Part shown: one piece after another, positions 35,505 through 43,645 of the stretch
Layout of the letters: each line of letters starts with the position of its first letter
How positions within the stretch are numbered: position 1 is the stretch's first letter
DNA from: an uncultured Mobiluncus sp.
Lineage (GTDB): Bacteria; Actinomycetota; Actinomycetes; Actinomycetales; Actinomycetaceae
DNA length: 64,000 nt
NCBI RefSeq assembly: GCF_947254095.1
Contig: NZ_CAMYBV010000005.1
Coordinates: forward strand, 52,913-116,912
Direction: 5' to 3'
Program-made: the position numbers and the translations under genes
Notes under the pieces: model-generated
Database searches by the model: none
Seen by the model: only the letters and a program-made list of their open reading frames with translations
Told to the model about the DNA's origin: nothing

Positions 35505-36554
35505 ATGCCACAAGTTTCCATCATAATCCGCACGAAAGATCGCGACATTTTCCTGCGCCGGGCACTACAGGATATTTCCCGCCAAACCTTCACTGATTTT
35601 GAGGTTATTGTCATCAATGACGGCGGGGATGAAACCGTCCTGGCGGCAACGGTGTCGGAGCTCTTGCCTGCGGCGCGTATTCTGAACAACCCCGATTCTG
35701 TGGGGCGCGGCAAAGCTTGGGTACAGGGACTGAATGCGGCTAAAGCACCGTTCATTGCAGTTCATGACGACGACGACACTTGGGCACCAGATTTCCTGGC
35801 TGCGACAACGCAATTTCTGGACACACACCAGGAATCGCCGGCGGTGGCAGTACGTCTCGAAGTTGTGGCGGAAAAAATCGAGAACGGACAGTTCACTGAA
35901 CTGTATAGGTGGATTTACCAAGAACGCCACGCCGCAATTACGCTGGGAAATCTGATGCGGACGAACCAGACTGTGCCGATTGCGACTCTTTACCGAAAGT
36001 CTGCACTGCAAGAATTGCGAGAGCTGTTGGAGTCCGCCCCCGTGGTGGAGGACTGGCTGGTCAATATGCAGTTGGCAAGGCGCGGTACTTTCGGTTTTAT
36101 CGATGGAGAGCCTCGCGCCTACTGGCATCAACGCCCTGAAGACCAGTCGGTGGAATCAGGCAACTCGGTAATCCAGATGCACGGCGTTCACGCTCGCGTC
36201 GAAGGAGAATACCGCGACGGTCTATTACGTGACTTTATTGACGCGGGAGGCCTCGGTCATGCCCTGCAGCTCGGAGCGTACGTCCAAGAAATCACCGACC
36301 GAATGGATGAAAACCTGCGCAAAATCGAAAAATTAAGTTCCGACCATTCCCTGGCTATTCGTTATCAGGTTGATGAACTGGAGCAAAAGACTGCCAATAC
36401 GCAGGCACGAATTGTCGCACAGTCAGCGCAGCTTTCTGAGCTCCAGCAGGAATTCAGAGACTTCAGAAACGATATTCGCATAGACCGCCCCCTCAGCGGC
36501 TGGGTGTTGCGTCTATTGCGTCGGGGACGGTGCAAGCTCAGCCACAAACAGTGA
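35505..36554 (+). CDS. Glycosyltransferase family 2 with C-terminal coiled coil
   Basis: A 349-residue enzyme from ATG 35505 (TAGGAAC upstream): VSIIIRTKDRDIFLRRALQD, VIVINDGGDETVL, AVHDDDDTWAPDF and APVVEDWLVNMQL. It is a paralog of the 27911-28801 product. The extra C-terminal part (about 265-335: RMDENLRKIEKLSS...QARIVAQSAQLSELQQEFRDF) has a heptad-like pattern and is probably a coiled coil for oligomerisation or partner docking. The last 17 bp overlap the convergent DUF6541 gene. It follows the two-domain GT by 20 bp. Confidence 0.88.
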   Translation: MPQVSIIIRTKDRDIFLRRALQDISRQTFTDFEVIVINDGGDETVLAATVSELLPAARILNNPDSVGRGKAWVQGLNAAKAPFIAVHDDDDTWAPDFLAATTQFLDTHQESPAVAVRLEVVAEKIENGQFTELYRWIYQERHAAITLGNLMRTNQTVPIATLYRKSALQELRELLESAPVVEDWLVNMQLARRGTFGFIDGEPRAYWHQRPEDQSVESGNSVIQMHGVHARVEGEYRDGLLRDFIDAGGLGHALQLGAYVQEITDRMDENLRKIEKLSSDHSLAIRYQVDELEQKTANTQARIVAQSAQLSELQQEFRDFRNDIRIDRPLSGWVLRLLRRGRCKLSHKQ

Positions 36555-38604
36555 TTTTCACGAGTTTTGCCTGACCTTGCTGATCCACTACTGGCCCGAT
36601 ACCGGCGTCGGCGGTTCCGTCCAATCCGGGGTACGCCCATTCCACGCCGAATCCACTGCCAGCACGCATATAGATGTTGGAAAGGTCTAAAGCGTGGGTC
36701 ACCTTGAATTTCTTGATGAGCGGGCAAACCTGGGGGTCGGTCGCAGCGTCTTTCAGATGTTGCGCCAGATAGCTGCGGTCGGTTTCGACATTCGCTGTAA
36801 TCTTGGGGAATAACGTTTGGGTTCCCCCAATAGCCCAAGCAAACGTGCCGCCTTCCCACGGGTTTGCCGCCACAATAGCGTTGGGGGGCAAGTTGCTGCG
36901 CATCCGGAAGAATAGTTGCAGCTCATCTTGGTCAACCAGTTCCAGCTTGGCGGATTCTGACGCGGCAGGAATGTCGTACATCTGATGGAAATAGCTGGCT
37001 AAGTTGACCCAAGCCCATCCGCCAGTCATCACTAGGCATAGCGACATCCCCGCCGCCGCTATGCCTCGTAGTGCCCACGAGTCGGTTTGATTCACTATTT
37101 TCTCCCAGACGCCGGCACCTACGGCACCTACAAAGATGGGTGCCAGCATCACCAGCGGCGCAGTCAGACGAGGTATGTCGCAGTACCAGATGCCCAACAA
37201 ATACGTGCGCAGGTCTCCCGACACTGTGTAAGCCACCAGGAAAAACACCGCAAACAGCGCATAAAGAATAAAGATTAACTTTTTGTGATACTTCAGAGCC
37301 ACCACAACCATCCCTGAGAGAACCAGCAGGCCCAGTGGGAAGAGGTGGGTGGCTCTCAGCAAACCTGGAAAATCAATCGGCTCCCCGCCAAACCACAAAA
37401 CCAGCTCGAGGATACCGCGGGGCAGTGAACCTGACTCTGGCCAATACTGATAGCCGGTACGCATATAGCTGAGAGCATGAACCTGATCAAGCAGCCAATT
37501 GAATAGAAAACCTACCGCCGTCCACGCCACCGTCACCGGGACAATGATGAGCGCCCGCAGCCACCGAGTTGCGAGAAGGCTGGTCCACACCCGGTAGACA
37601 CTGAAAGCGCCGCACAAAACTATAGCCACTGGCACGTAAAGAATCGCCACATTGGGCTGCGCGCCACATAGAGCAGCGAAAACCACCAGAGCCGCAAAGG
37701 CGGAAGTAGACACAGGCAGAGTCTCGCGCAGCACCCCGACCGTGATTTCCACCAGCAACGGCAAGAAAGCCATGGCCAAAAAATTTGGATACAGTGTTCC
37801 ATAGTTCAGAAACATTAACGGGAACTGGGGAAAAATCACCGCAGCGGGCAGAGCGAACAGAGCCACACGCTTATCGCCAACCAATTGACGTGCCAACAGA
37901 AAAATCCCCAGCGGCCACGCAAGAAAGGCCACTATAACCGCGTTGGCGTTTACAGCGGTGGGGGCGGGAATCCCGGTAGTAACCGTGAGAAGACTCACCA
38001 AGTCATGCCAAGCGGCGGGATAAAATACTGGAGCGGTGGGATTGTAGACATTCTGATTGAAAATCGAGGCGTTGCCGGTATCGAGGATAGCGGCAATCGC
38101 ATTCATGTGAAAAACGTTGTCCCAGGTTTGGGCAAAAGCGCCGGGAAGTCTGATGAGGAAACCGAAAACGACTGTGGCACTGAGGAAAGTCACACCCGCT
38201 ATGGTTGGCAAAACCCAGCCAGCATAACCGGAGGCAACAGTTTCCGTGACCGGTTTGTTTCGATTTGGTTCGATCCGGGTGCTTTTCCGCCAGGAGCACC
38301 ACAGCCTCCACAGCAGTCTAGAAACCAGACACAGAATAGCTATGGTGCAAGTCATAGCCAGAGCCGGCAACAGTCCCCATCTCAAACCGAAATAGGGAGC
38401 CAATACCCCGGCGGTGGTAAAAACGAAGACTGACGCGGACGGAGCCCAAGCGGCTAGACGAATCCCCCGAATCCCTGCAGCGACACCAATGATAAGACCC
38501 GGAATCCACAGCAAAGCTGCCGCCAACACCACGGCGAATGGAAACAATGCCCAGTTGTAAAACCAATCCTGGTACACCAGGGCATCAACCAGACCAGACC
38601 TCAT
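36538..38604 (-). CDS. DUF6541 multi-pass membrane protein
   Basis: About 688 residues from ATG 38604, where TAGGAT lies 8 nt upstream; a longer frame reaches 38649. Some 14 hydrophobic segments fill residues 10-520. A non-membrane C-terminal part follows, with NLPPNAIVAANPWEGGTFAWAIGG. This is the layout of DUF6541, GT-C-like proteins of actinobacterial surface-glycan loci. A role as an extracytoplasmic polyprenyl-phosphate-dependent glycosyltransferase is inference. The gene converges with and overlaps the GT2 gene by 17 bp. Confidence 0.82.
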   Translation of the reverse strand: MRSGLVDALVYQDWFYNWALFPFAVVLAAALLWIPGLIIGVAAGIRGIRLAAWAPSASVFVFTTAGVLAPYFGLRWGLLPALAMTCTIAILCLVSRLLWRLWCSWRKSTRIEPNRNKPVTETVASGYAGWVLPTIAGVTFLSATVVFGFLIRLPGAFAQTWDNVFHMNAIAAILDTGNASIFNQNVYNPTAPVFYPAAWHDLVSLLTVTTGIPAPTAVNANAVIVAFLAWPLGIFLLARQLVGDKRVALFALPAAVIFPQFPLMFLNYGTLYPNFLAMAFLPLLVEITVGVLRETLPVSTSAFAALVVFAALCGAQPNVAILYVPVAIVLCGAFSVYRVWTSLLATRWLRALIIVPVTVAWTAVGFLFNWLLDQVHALSYMRTGYQYWPESGSLPRGILELVLWFGGEPIDFPGLLRATHLFPLGLLVLSGMVVVALKYHKKLIFILYALFAVFFLVAYTVSGDLRTYLLGIWYCDIPRLTAPLVMLAPIFVGAVGAGVWEKIVNQTDSWALRGIAAAGMSLCLVMTGGWAWVNLASYFHQMYDIPAASESAKLELVDQDELQLFFRMRSNLPPNAIVAANPWEGGTFAWAIGGTQTLFPKITANVETDRSYLAQHLKDAATDPQVCPLIKKFKVTHALDLSNIYMRAGSGFGVEWAYPGLDGTADAGIGPVVDQQGQAKLVKITVCG

Positions 38605-38612
38605 AAAGCGAA

Positions 38613-38618
38613 ATCCTA
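38613..38618 (-). promoter_or_regulatory. -10 box TAGGAT before DUF6541 gene
   Basis: TAGGAT lies 8 nt before ATG 38604 on the minus strand, with no ribosome site between. It suggests a leaderless or nearly leaderless transcript and supports the shorter start. Confidence 0.4.
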
Positions 38619-38728
38619 CCCGTGAAGAACGGAGAAACCTATTGCGCACCCCGGCTGGTACTCTGACGCCGAAATTGCGTTCTTTCCGCAGCGCCGATGC
38701 TTAATAATGCGAAAACGCCACAATAGTC

Positions 38729-38734
38729 TAAAAT
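38729..38734 (+). promoter_or_regulatory. -10 box TAAAAT, leaderless promoter of LCP gene 1
   Basis: TAAAAT lies exactly 6 nt before GTG 38741. The same arrangement occurs before several other genes in the window. Confidence 0.5.
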
Positions 38735-38740
38735 GGCGGG

Positions 38741-40201
38741 GTGCCCAATTTGCGTCGCCCCTTGGCTTCACACGCTTTATCTTTGCCGCGCCCACGGAGG
38801 GCAGCGCGTTTCTTTAGCCTCGCATTTTTGTTTTTGGCACTCTTTGCGCTTAGCTTTGGGGGAATGGTAAACGCTGACATCTCGTCTTGGACAAACAAGG
38901 TGAATATAGATTCTGTCTTGGGAAAGAATCGCAAAGAAACAGCCAAGCCCGGAGACACTTTCGCAAATCGAGACCTAAATATTTTAGTACTTGGTTCGGA
39001 TTATCGAGCCCAGCCCGAATATGACCAGCACGGACAACTGGTTACCGGGATGCGTTCGGACACCACCATGGTGGCGCATATTAGCGCGGATCGCACCCGA
39101 GTGGAAGTCATGTCTATTCCGCGTGACCTGATGGTAAAGCGACCGGCTTGCATCAACTCGAAAGGCCGGAACATTCCCGAAAGCTCTGGGAACGTCCAGT
39201 TCAATTCCGTTTTCGCCGAACTTAGCGACGGTACCGACATCGCCACCGGTACAGCCTGCACAATTAAAACTGTCGAGCAACTGACCGGGATTTTCATAGA
39301 TGAATTCGTGGTAGTGGACTTCGATGGTTTCCAAGAAATGGTGGCGGCCTTGGGCGGGGTACACATCTGTATCGACAAGCCGATGAAAGATAGTTTTGGC
39401 AACATCAATCTGCCCGCTGGTTGCCACGTTTTGGATCCCCAACAGGCACTCGGTTTTGCCCGAGCCCGCTACGGGGTGGGGGACGGCTCGGATATTTCCC
39501 GGATTGGTCGTCAGCAGCAGCTGATTGGCGCCATGATGAAAGAAGCCAAGAGCCGCAATCTGTTGACCGACCTGCCCTCCCTTTACGCTTTCCTGCGAGC
39601 CGGGATGCGTTCTTTGACTACCTCCGAGACATTCGGCAATGCTAAAAACCTGGGCGGATTGGCGTTTTCCTTGGCTAAAGTCAAACCTGAAAACATTCGC
39701 TTTTACACCCTGCCTTTCGGGGAATATGCTCCCGACCGGGCGCGCGTGGCGGTGGCGGACAATGCCGTGGATATGTTCGATGCCCTGCGTTTGGACAAGC
39801 GAGTTCCTCCCTATTTCCCTTATCAGGACATGAACGGGAACCTCCACGAGCCCAGTGAGCAGGCTCCGGCGTCCTCGCTCTCGCCTGATTCCGCCAGTTC
39901 CGGCGGGTCTGTCCCTTCACAAGGGAACAGCTCCGGTCGTACCGGAGGGTCGCTTTCCCGGGGGACGAGCGGGACGAGCGGGGCCAATTCTGCTCACTCC
40001 GGGCAAACCGCAGGAGGCTCGACGAACAGCAACCCTACAGGTAACAACGTGGGTAACACTGACACCCCGGCACATAACTCAGGCACTGCGAACAATCCGA
40101 ACTCGGTCGGTACGGGTGAATCGGGAGGAAATTCTGCCAATAACGTCCCATCTGGAGAAACGTCCGGTGGTAGCGGCACGTGGCAGGATCCCCAGCAATG
40201 A
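38741..40201 (+). CDS. LytR-CpsA-Psr (LCP) cell-wall ligase 1
   Basis: A 486-residue membrane-anchored protein. A basic N-terminus and one membrane segment (about 23-46, RAARFFSLAFLFLALFALSFGG) precede the LCP catalytic domain (about 85-280: LNILVLGSDYRAQ, MRSDTTMVAHISADRTRVEVMSIPRDLMV, ALGFARARYGVGDGSDISRIGRQQQLI with the conserved Arg/Asp residues). The tail from about 370 is a Gly/Ser/Asn/Thr-rich disordered region. Family role: transfer of lipid-linked glycopolymer to peptidoglycan C6-OH. It is translationally coupled to the second LCP gene through ATGA. Confidence 0.94.
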   Translation: MPNLRRPLASHALSLPRPRRAARFFSLAFLFLALFALSFGGMVNADISSWTNKVNIDSVLGKNRKETAKPGDTFANRDLNILVLGSDYRAQPEYDQHGQLVTGMRSDTTMVAHISADRTRVEVMSIPRDLMVKRPACINSKGRNIPESSGNVQFNSVFAELSDGTDIATGTACTIKTVEQLTGIFIDEFVVVDFDGFQEMVAALGGVHICIDKPMKDSFGNINLPAGCHVLDPQQALGFARARYGVGDGSDISRIGRQQQLIGAMMKEAKSRNLLTDLPSLYAFLRAGMRSLTTSETFGNAKNLGGLAFSLAKVKPENIRFYTLPFGEYAPDRARVAVADNAVDMFDALRLDKRVPPYFPYQDMNGNLHEPSEQAPASSLSPDSASSGGSVPSQGNSSGRTGGSLSRGTSGTSGANSAHSGQTAGGSTNSNPTGNNVGNTDTPAHNSGTANNPNSVGTGESGGNSANNVPSGETSGGSGTWQDPQQ

Positions 40202-41532
40202 CTTTACCGCCGTCATTTCCGCCGGGCAGTTCCCAGCCCCGCCCCGTCCCGGAACAGTCCCCGAAAATTCAGCACCAAGCTAGCCAGCCGGCTCCCCCGG
40301 CTTTTCCAGCCAGCCCCAATGCGACAAACCGACCGGATTTGCGCACTGCCGTGGTGGTGGGCGACTCCACACCATCATCGGCGCAGCGCCAAGGACTGAG
40401 CTATGCGGATTTAGCGCTGCCAGCAGCTTATGCCCCCGGTTCGGCTGCGAGCCACAGCCCCGGCACATCCAATACACCTAGCACACCCCCGGCAAAACCT
40501 GCCAGCCCAAGGCCCGCACCCCGCCTTGTGACCAGCCCGAAACCACACCCGCCCGTCGGTCGGCCCCGCTCCAGCGCCGCCCGCAACTGGCCAAAACGCA
40601 TTCTCATCACCATCTTGACCCTGCTTTTGGCGCTGGTTTTGGCCATCGTGTTTTGGGGGCTGTTCCTGAACAATCGGGTCAATACGAATATCGGTCGCAC
40701 CGATGCCCTGAGCGGGGCCGCCGACACGCCGGGCACGACCTGGCTCATCGCCGGTTCAGACTCCCGCGAGGGCACCGCCGAGGCGAACAGCGGGGTGCAG
40801 GGCCAGCGTTCCGACACCATCATTTTGGTACACCAAGCCGCCAACGGCACCGCCATGATTGTTTCCCTACCCCGCGATTCCTATGTCGAAATTCCAGGTC
40901 ATGGTCATAACAAGCTCAATGCCGCGTTTTCTGAGGGCGGTCCGGCGCTGCTGGTTTCCACCGTCGAAGGCTTGACCGGACTGACTATCGACCATTATGT
41001 GCAAATCGGTTTCAACGGGGTCTCCCAGGTCGTCGACGGGGTTGGCGGGATTAACCTGTGCTGGGATCAGACGTTTTCGGATCGAATGTCCGGGCTCAGT
41101 TGGCAAGCCGGCTGTCACGACGTGGACGGGCCGACCGCGCTGCTGTTTGCGCGAATGCGCTACTCCGACCCGCTGGGCGACATCGGGCGCACCCAACGCC
41201 AACGCCTGGTCATCAGCTCCACCCTGAAAAAAGCGCTGAGCCCAGAAGTGCTGATTAATCCCGCCCGGCAAGTCGCGCTGGCAGACGCTGGCGCGGCTGC
41301 TCTGACAGTTGACCGTTCTGCACAGACCATTGACATTGCTCGGCTCGCGCTGGCGCTGCGGAAGGCCGGGGACGCCGGTCTGCAGGGGGTGCCCCCCATT
41401 GCGTCGCTCGGCTACAATCCCGGCGGCGGGGTTGGCTCGACGGTGAAGCTGGATGAGAGCCGCACCCCCGCTTTCTGGGAAGGACTGCGTAACGGAACCC
41501 TCACCCCTGCCGACCTGACCCCGCAGTTCTAG
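40198..41532 (+). CDS. LytR-CpsA-Psr (LCP) cell-wall ligase 2
   Basis: A 444-residue protein from ATG 40198, which overlaps the previous stop (ATGA). Residues 1-130 are Pro/Ala/Ser-rich and cytoplasmic; one membrane segment follows (about 140-163, RILITILTLLLALVLAIVFWG). The LCP domain (about 190-370) shows TWLIAGSDSREG, GQRSDTIILVHQAANGTAMIVSLPRDSYV and ALLFARMRYSDPLGDIGRTQRQRLV. Two LCP genes beside a locus with two export routes could each attach a different polymer. No stem-loop with a U-run follows the stop; the repeat/hairpin tract begins there. Confidence 0.94.
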   Translation: MTLPPSFPPGSSQPRPVPEQSPKIQHQASQPAPPAFPASPNATNRPDLRTAVVVGDSTPSSAQRQGLSYADLALPAAYAPGSAASHSPGTSNTPSTPPAKPASPRPAPRLVTSPKPHPPVGRPRSSAARNWPKRILITILTLLLALVLAIVFWGLFLNNRVNTNIGRTDALSGAADTPGTTWLIAGSDSREGTAEANSGVQGQRSDTIILVHQAANGTAMIVSLPRDSYVEIPGHGHNKLNAAFSEGGPALLVSTVEGLTGLTIDHYVQIGFNGVSQVVDGVGGINLCWDQTFSDRMSGLSWQAGCHDVDGPTALLFARMRYSDPLGDIGRTQRQRLVISSTLKKALSPEVLINPARQVALADAGAAALTVDRSAQTIDIARLALALRKAGDAGLQGVPPIASLGYNPGGGVGSTVKLDESRTPAFWEGLRNGTLTPADLTPQF

Positions 41533-41540
41533 GTTTGTTG

Positions 41541-41649
41541 TTATCGCTCGTTGAACTGCCCAGCTGGGCGGGGTGTCACTCGTTTAGATAGCCGAGCGGG
41601 CGGGGTATCGCTCGTTTAGATAGCTAGCCGGGCGGGGCCTCGCTCGTCA
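41541..41649. repeat. Degenerate 32-bp tandem repeat, about 3.5 copies
   Basis: GGGCGGGG recurs at 41566, 41598 and 41630, a period of exactly 32 bp. Each full unit continues with T-G/A-TC-A/G-CTCGTTTAGATAG. A partial copy (TTATCGCTCGTT) precedes the first, and the last copy decays after CTCGCTCGTCAGC. The copies differ at about 4-5 positions. They lie directly after the LCP stop and run into the hairpin tract. No open frame with coding character covers them. Confidence 0.75.
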
Positions 41650-41653
41650 GCGG

Positions 41654-41789
41654 GGCGAGATGAGCGATGGCGGAGGTACTCGCAGGCGACGCTAGGGGGT
41701 GAGGAAAATGCTATGCTCTGCAAGCATTTTCCGAGGGGGGTCTGTGACCCCCCAAGTCGCGCGAGACCTCCGCGAGCGACATCTCCGCC
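41654..41789. other. Multi-branched inverted-repeat structure of unknown role
   Basis: Outer arms at 41654-41690 and 41756-41789 are complementary over about 34 positions with small bulges (shared blocks GGCGGAG/GCGGAGGT/CTCGC/GCGAC). They enclose two perfect hairpins: GGAAAATGCT / AGCATTTTCC (41703-41712, 41723-41732) and GGGGGGTC-TGT-GACCCCCC (41735-41753). The result is a folded three-way-junction shape on either strand, without a U-run. It could be a mobile palindromic (REP/MITE-like) unit, a structured RNA or a transcription barrier between the LCP genes and purE. Confidence 0.7.
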
Positions 41790-41812
41790 CACCCAAACCA
41801 CAACCCTTGTGA

Positions 41813-41831
41813 CGTCCCCGAAGCGGGGACG
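41813..41831. other. Perfect 8-bp hairpin before purE promoter
   Basis: CGTCCCCG-AAG-CGGGGACG forms a short perfect stem-loop 40 bp upstream of the purE -10 box. It may act as a factor-assisted terminator or belong to the neighbouring palindromic structure. Confidence 0.5.
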
Positions 41832-41870
41832 AATGGCGCAATCGCCGCACCGGGCTGCAAACCGGCGGGG

Positions 41871-41876
41871 TAGAAT
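41871..41876 (+). promoter_or_regulatory. -10 box TAGAAT, leaderless promoter of purE
   Basis: TAGAAT lies 6 nt before ATG 41883 with no ribosome site between. This marks purE-purK as a separate transcript from the LCP genes. Confidence 0.6.
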
Positions 41877-41882
41877 GACGTT

Positions 41883-42416
41883 ATGAGCGAAGCTGAGAAT
41901 GCGCCCCTGGTGGGCTTGGTTATGGGTTCGGATTCCGATTGGGCGACAATGTCGGCCGCCGCGGAGGTGCTGCGCGACTTTGGGATTCCTTTCGAGGCTC
42001 GGGTCGTGTCCGCCCACCGGATGCCTATCGATATGTTGGAGTACGGGACTTCGGCGGAAAAGCGCGGTTTACGGGTGATTATTGCCGGCGCGGGCGGAGC
42101 GGCGCACCTGCCGGGGATGCTGGCGGCAGCTACTGTCCTGCCGGTTATCGGGGTGCCGGTTCCGTTGAAGCACTTGGAAGGCATGGATTCCCTGCTGTCC
42201 ATCGTGCAAATGCCCTCTGGCGTGCCGGTTGCTACCGTTTCTATCGGCAATGCCAAGAACGCCGGTCTGCTAGCCGCCCGCATCTTGGGCGCCGGTGAAG
42301 GACCGGAGGCACAACAGATGCGCGAACGTATGTTGAACTATCAAGCCCTGCTGCGCCAAGTAGCTATCGACAAGGGCGAAGCTCTGAAAAACGTGATGGA
42401 CACGGAGGAGAACTGA
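41883..42416 (+). CDS. purE: N5-carboxyaminoimidazole ribonucleotide mutase
   Basis: A 177-residue class I PurE: GLVMGSDSDWATMSAAAEVL, the catalytic SAHRMPIDMLEYG, IIAGAGGAAHLPGMLAA, and GVPVPLKHLEGMDSLLSIVQMPSGVPVATV. It converts N5-CAIR to CAIR in purine synthesis and works with PurK encoded directly downstream. The C-terminal ~20 residues (LLRQVAIDKGEALKNVMDTE) are a short extension. Confidence 0.97.
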   Translation: MSEAENAPLVGLVMGSDSDWATMSAAAEVLRDFGIPFEARVVSAHRMPIDMLEYGTSAEKRGLRVIIAGAGGAAHLPGMLAAATVLPVIGVPVPLKHLEGMDSLLSIVQMPSGVPVATVSIGNAKNAGLLAARILGAGEGPEAQQMRERMLNYQALLRQVAIDKGEALKNVMDTEEN

Positions 42417-42417
42417 G

Positions 42418-43572
42418 TTGACCACCTATCATCCGCCGGTGGTGGCGTGTATCGGCGCTGGCCAACTGGCCCGAATGCTGGCTACCGAAGCCGGTGAACT
42501 GGGATTTCGGCTGCGGATTTTGGCTGACTCGCGCCTGGATCCAGCCGCTTTCGTATGCCCCGAAACTGTGCTGGGCTCCCCAGACGACCCCGAGGTGTTG
42601 CGCGAGCTGCTGGACGGGGCTGACGTGGTGACTTTTGAACACGAGTTGATTCCAGACACCGTGTTCGACACCGCCGCTGGGACCGGTGTTCCCGCCCGAC
42701 CCTCCCAATCCGCACTGCTCTATGCCAAAGACAAACTGGCGATGCGCCAACGTTTGGGAGAACTGGGACTGCCCATGCCCGCTTGGGCTAATGGGGCAGA
42801 CCTAGATGCTGTCAAGGACGTGGGTCGGCGCTGCGGCTGGCCGCTGGTGGCGAAAATCAGCCACGGCGGGTATGACGGGCGCGGGGTGCGACTGGTATCG
42901 AGTTTGGACGAGTTCAAGACCTGGCGAGAGGGCTTAGACGAGGGTATCGAGTGCTTGGTCGAGCAGCGTGTTCCTTTCAGCAGCGAGCTGGCGGTGATGG
43001 CGGCGCGGCGGCCCTCGGGGGAACTGCGTACCTATAAACCCATGCAAACCTGGCAAGAACAGGGACAGTGTGCGGCTGTTTTGGAGCCGGCTCCGATTCC
43101 TGAGGACATCATGGATCAAGCTGAGGACTTGGCGCGCCAGATTGGGGTGGAACTCGACATCACCGGGGTGTACGCGGTCGAAATGTTCCTGGTAGTAACC
43201 CCTGCCGGAGACCACCGCCTCTATATCAATGAGCTGGCGATGCGCCCGCACAACTCTGGACACTGGACCCAAGACGGGTGCGTGACTTCCCAGTTCGAGC
43301 AGCATTTGCGGGCGGTATTGGACCTGCCGTTGGGCGACACGTCCCGCACCGCGCCCTACACTGCGATGGCTAATGTCCTGGGCAGCAAGCTGGACGACCC
43401 CGGTGCTGCGAGCAGGCAAGTCATGGAACAATATCCCGAGGTCAAGCTGCACCTTTACCGTAAAGGTAACCGCCCCAAGCGGAAACTTGGCCACGTCAAC
43501 GTCTGCGGCACAGACCCCGACCTGTCCCTTTCCACCGCCCGCGCGGCCGCTGACCTGCTGATGGGCAAGTAA
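42418..43572 (+). CDS. purK: N5-carboxyaminoimidazole ribonucleotide synthase
   Basis: A 384-residue ATP-grasp enzyme: PVVACIGAGQLARMLATEAGELGF, DVVTFEHELIP, SALLYAKDKLAMRQRL, GWPLVAKISHGGYDGRGV and LYINELAMRPHNSGHWTQDG. It makes N5-CAIR from AIR, ATP and bicarbonate. TTG 42418 is the start, 1 bp after the purE stop and after GGAGGAG. One substitution stands out: the usual NE(I/L)APRPHNSGH motif reads NELAMRPHNSGH. Confidence 0.97.
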   Translation: MTTYHPPVVACIGAGQLARMLATEAGELGFRLRILADSRLDPAAFVCPETVLGSPDDPEVLRELLDGADVVTFEHELIPDTVFDTAAGTGVPARPSQSALLYAKDKLAMRQRLGELGLPMPAWANGADLDAVKDVGRRCGWPLVAKISHGGYDGRGVRLVSSLDEFKTWREGLDEGIECLVEQRVPFSSELAVMAARRPSGELRTYKPMQTWQEQGQCAAVLEPAPIPEDIMDQAEDLARQIGVELDITGVYAVEMFLVVTPAGDHRLYINELAMRPHNSGHWTQDGCVTSQFEQHLRAVLDLPLGDTSRTAPYTAMANVLGSKLDDPGAASRQVMEQYPEVKLHLYRKGNRPKRKLGHVNVCGTDPDLSLSTARAAADLLMGK

Positions 43573-43602
43573 GCGCCGCCCCGACCTTGTGACCCTAAAT
43601 GT

Positions 43603-43632
43603 TGTGGCGGCCCGGAATACCGAGCCGCCACA
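43603..43632. terminator. Shared hairpin between convergent purK and ABC permease genes
   Basis: TGTGGCGGC / GCCGCCACA (9-bp perfect stem) with a 12-base loop lies between two convergent stop codons and can serve both strands. U-runs are absent. Confidence 0.55.
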
Positions 43633-43645
43633 GTGAAACACCCAA

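Noticed and set aside
41735..41753. Ordinary rho-independent terminator of the LCP operon
   Set aside because: The stem is strong but no U-run follows on either strand, and it is nested within larger paired arms.
41541..41831. CRISPR array
   Set aside because: The 32-bp unit repeats head to tail without spacers, and no cas gene is near.
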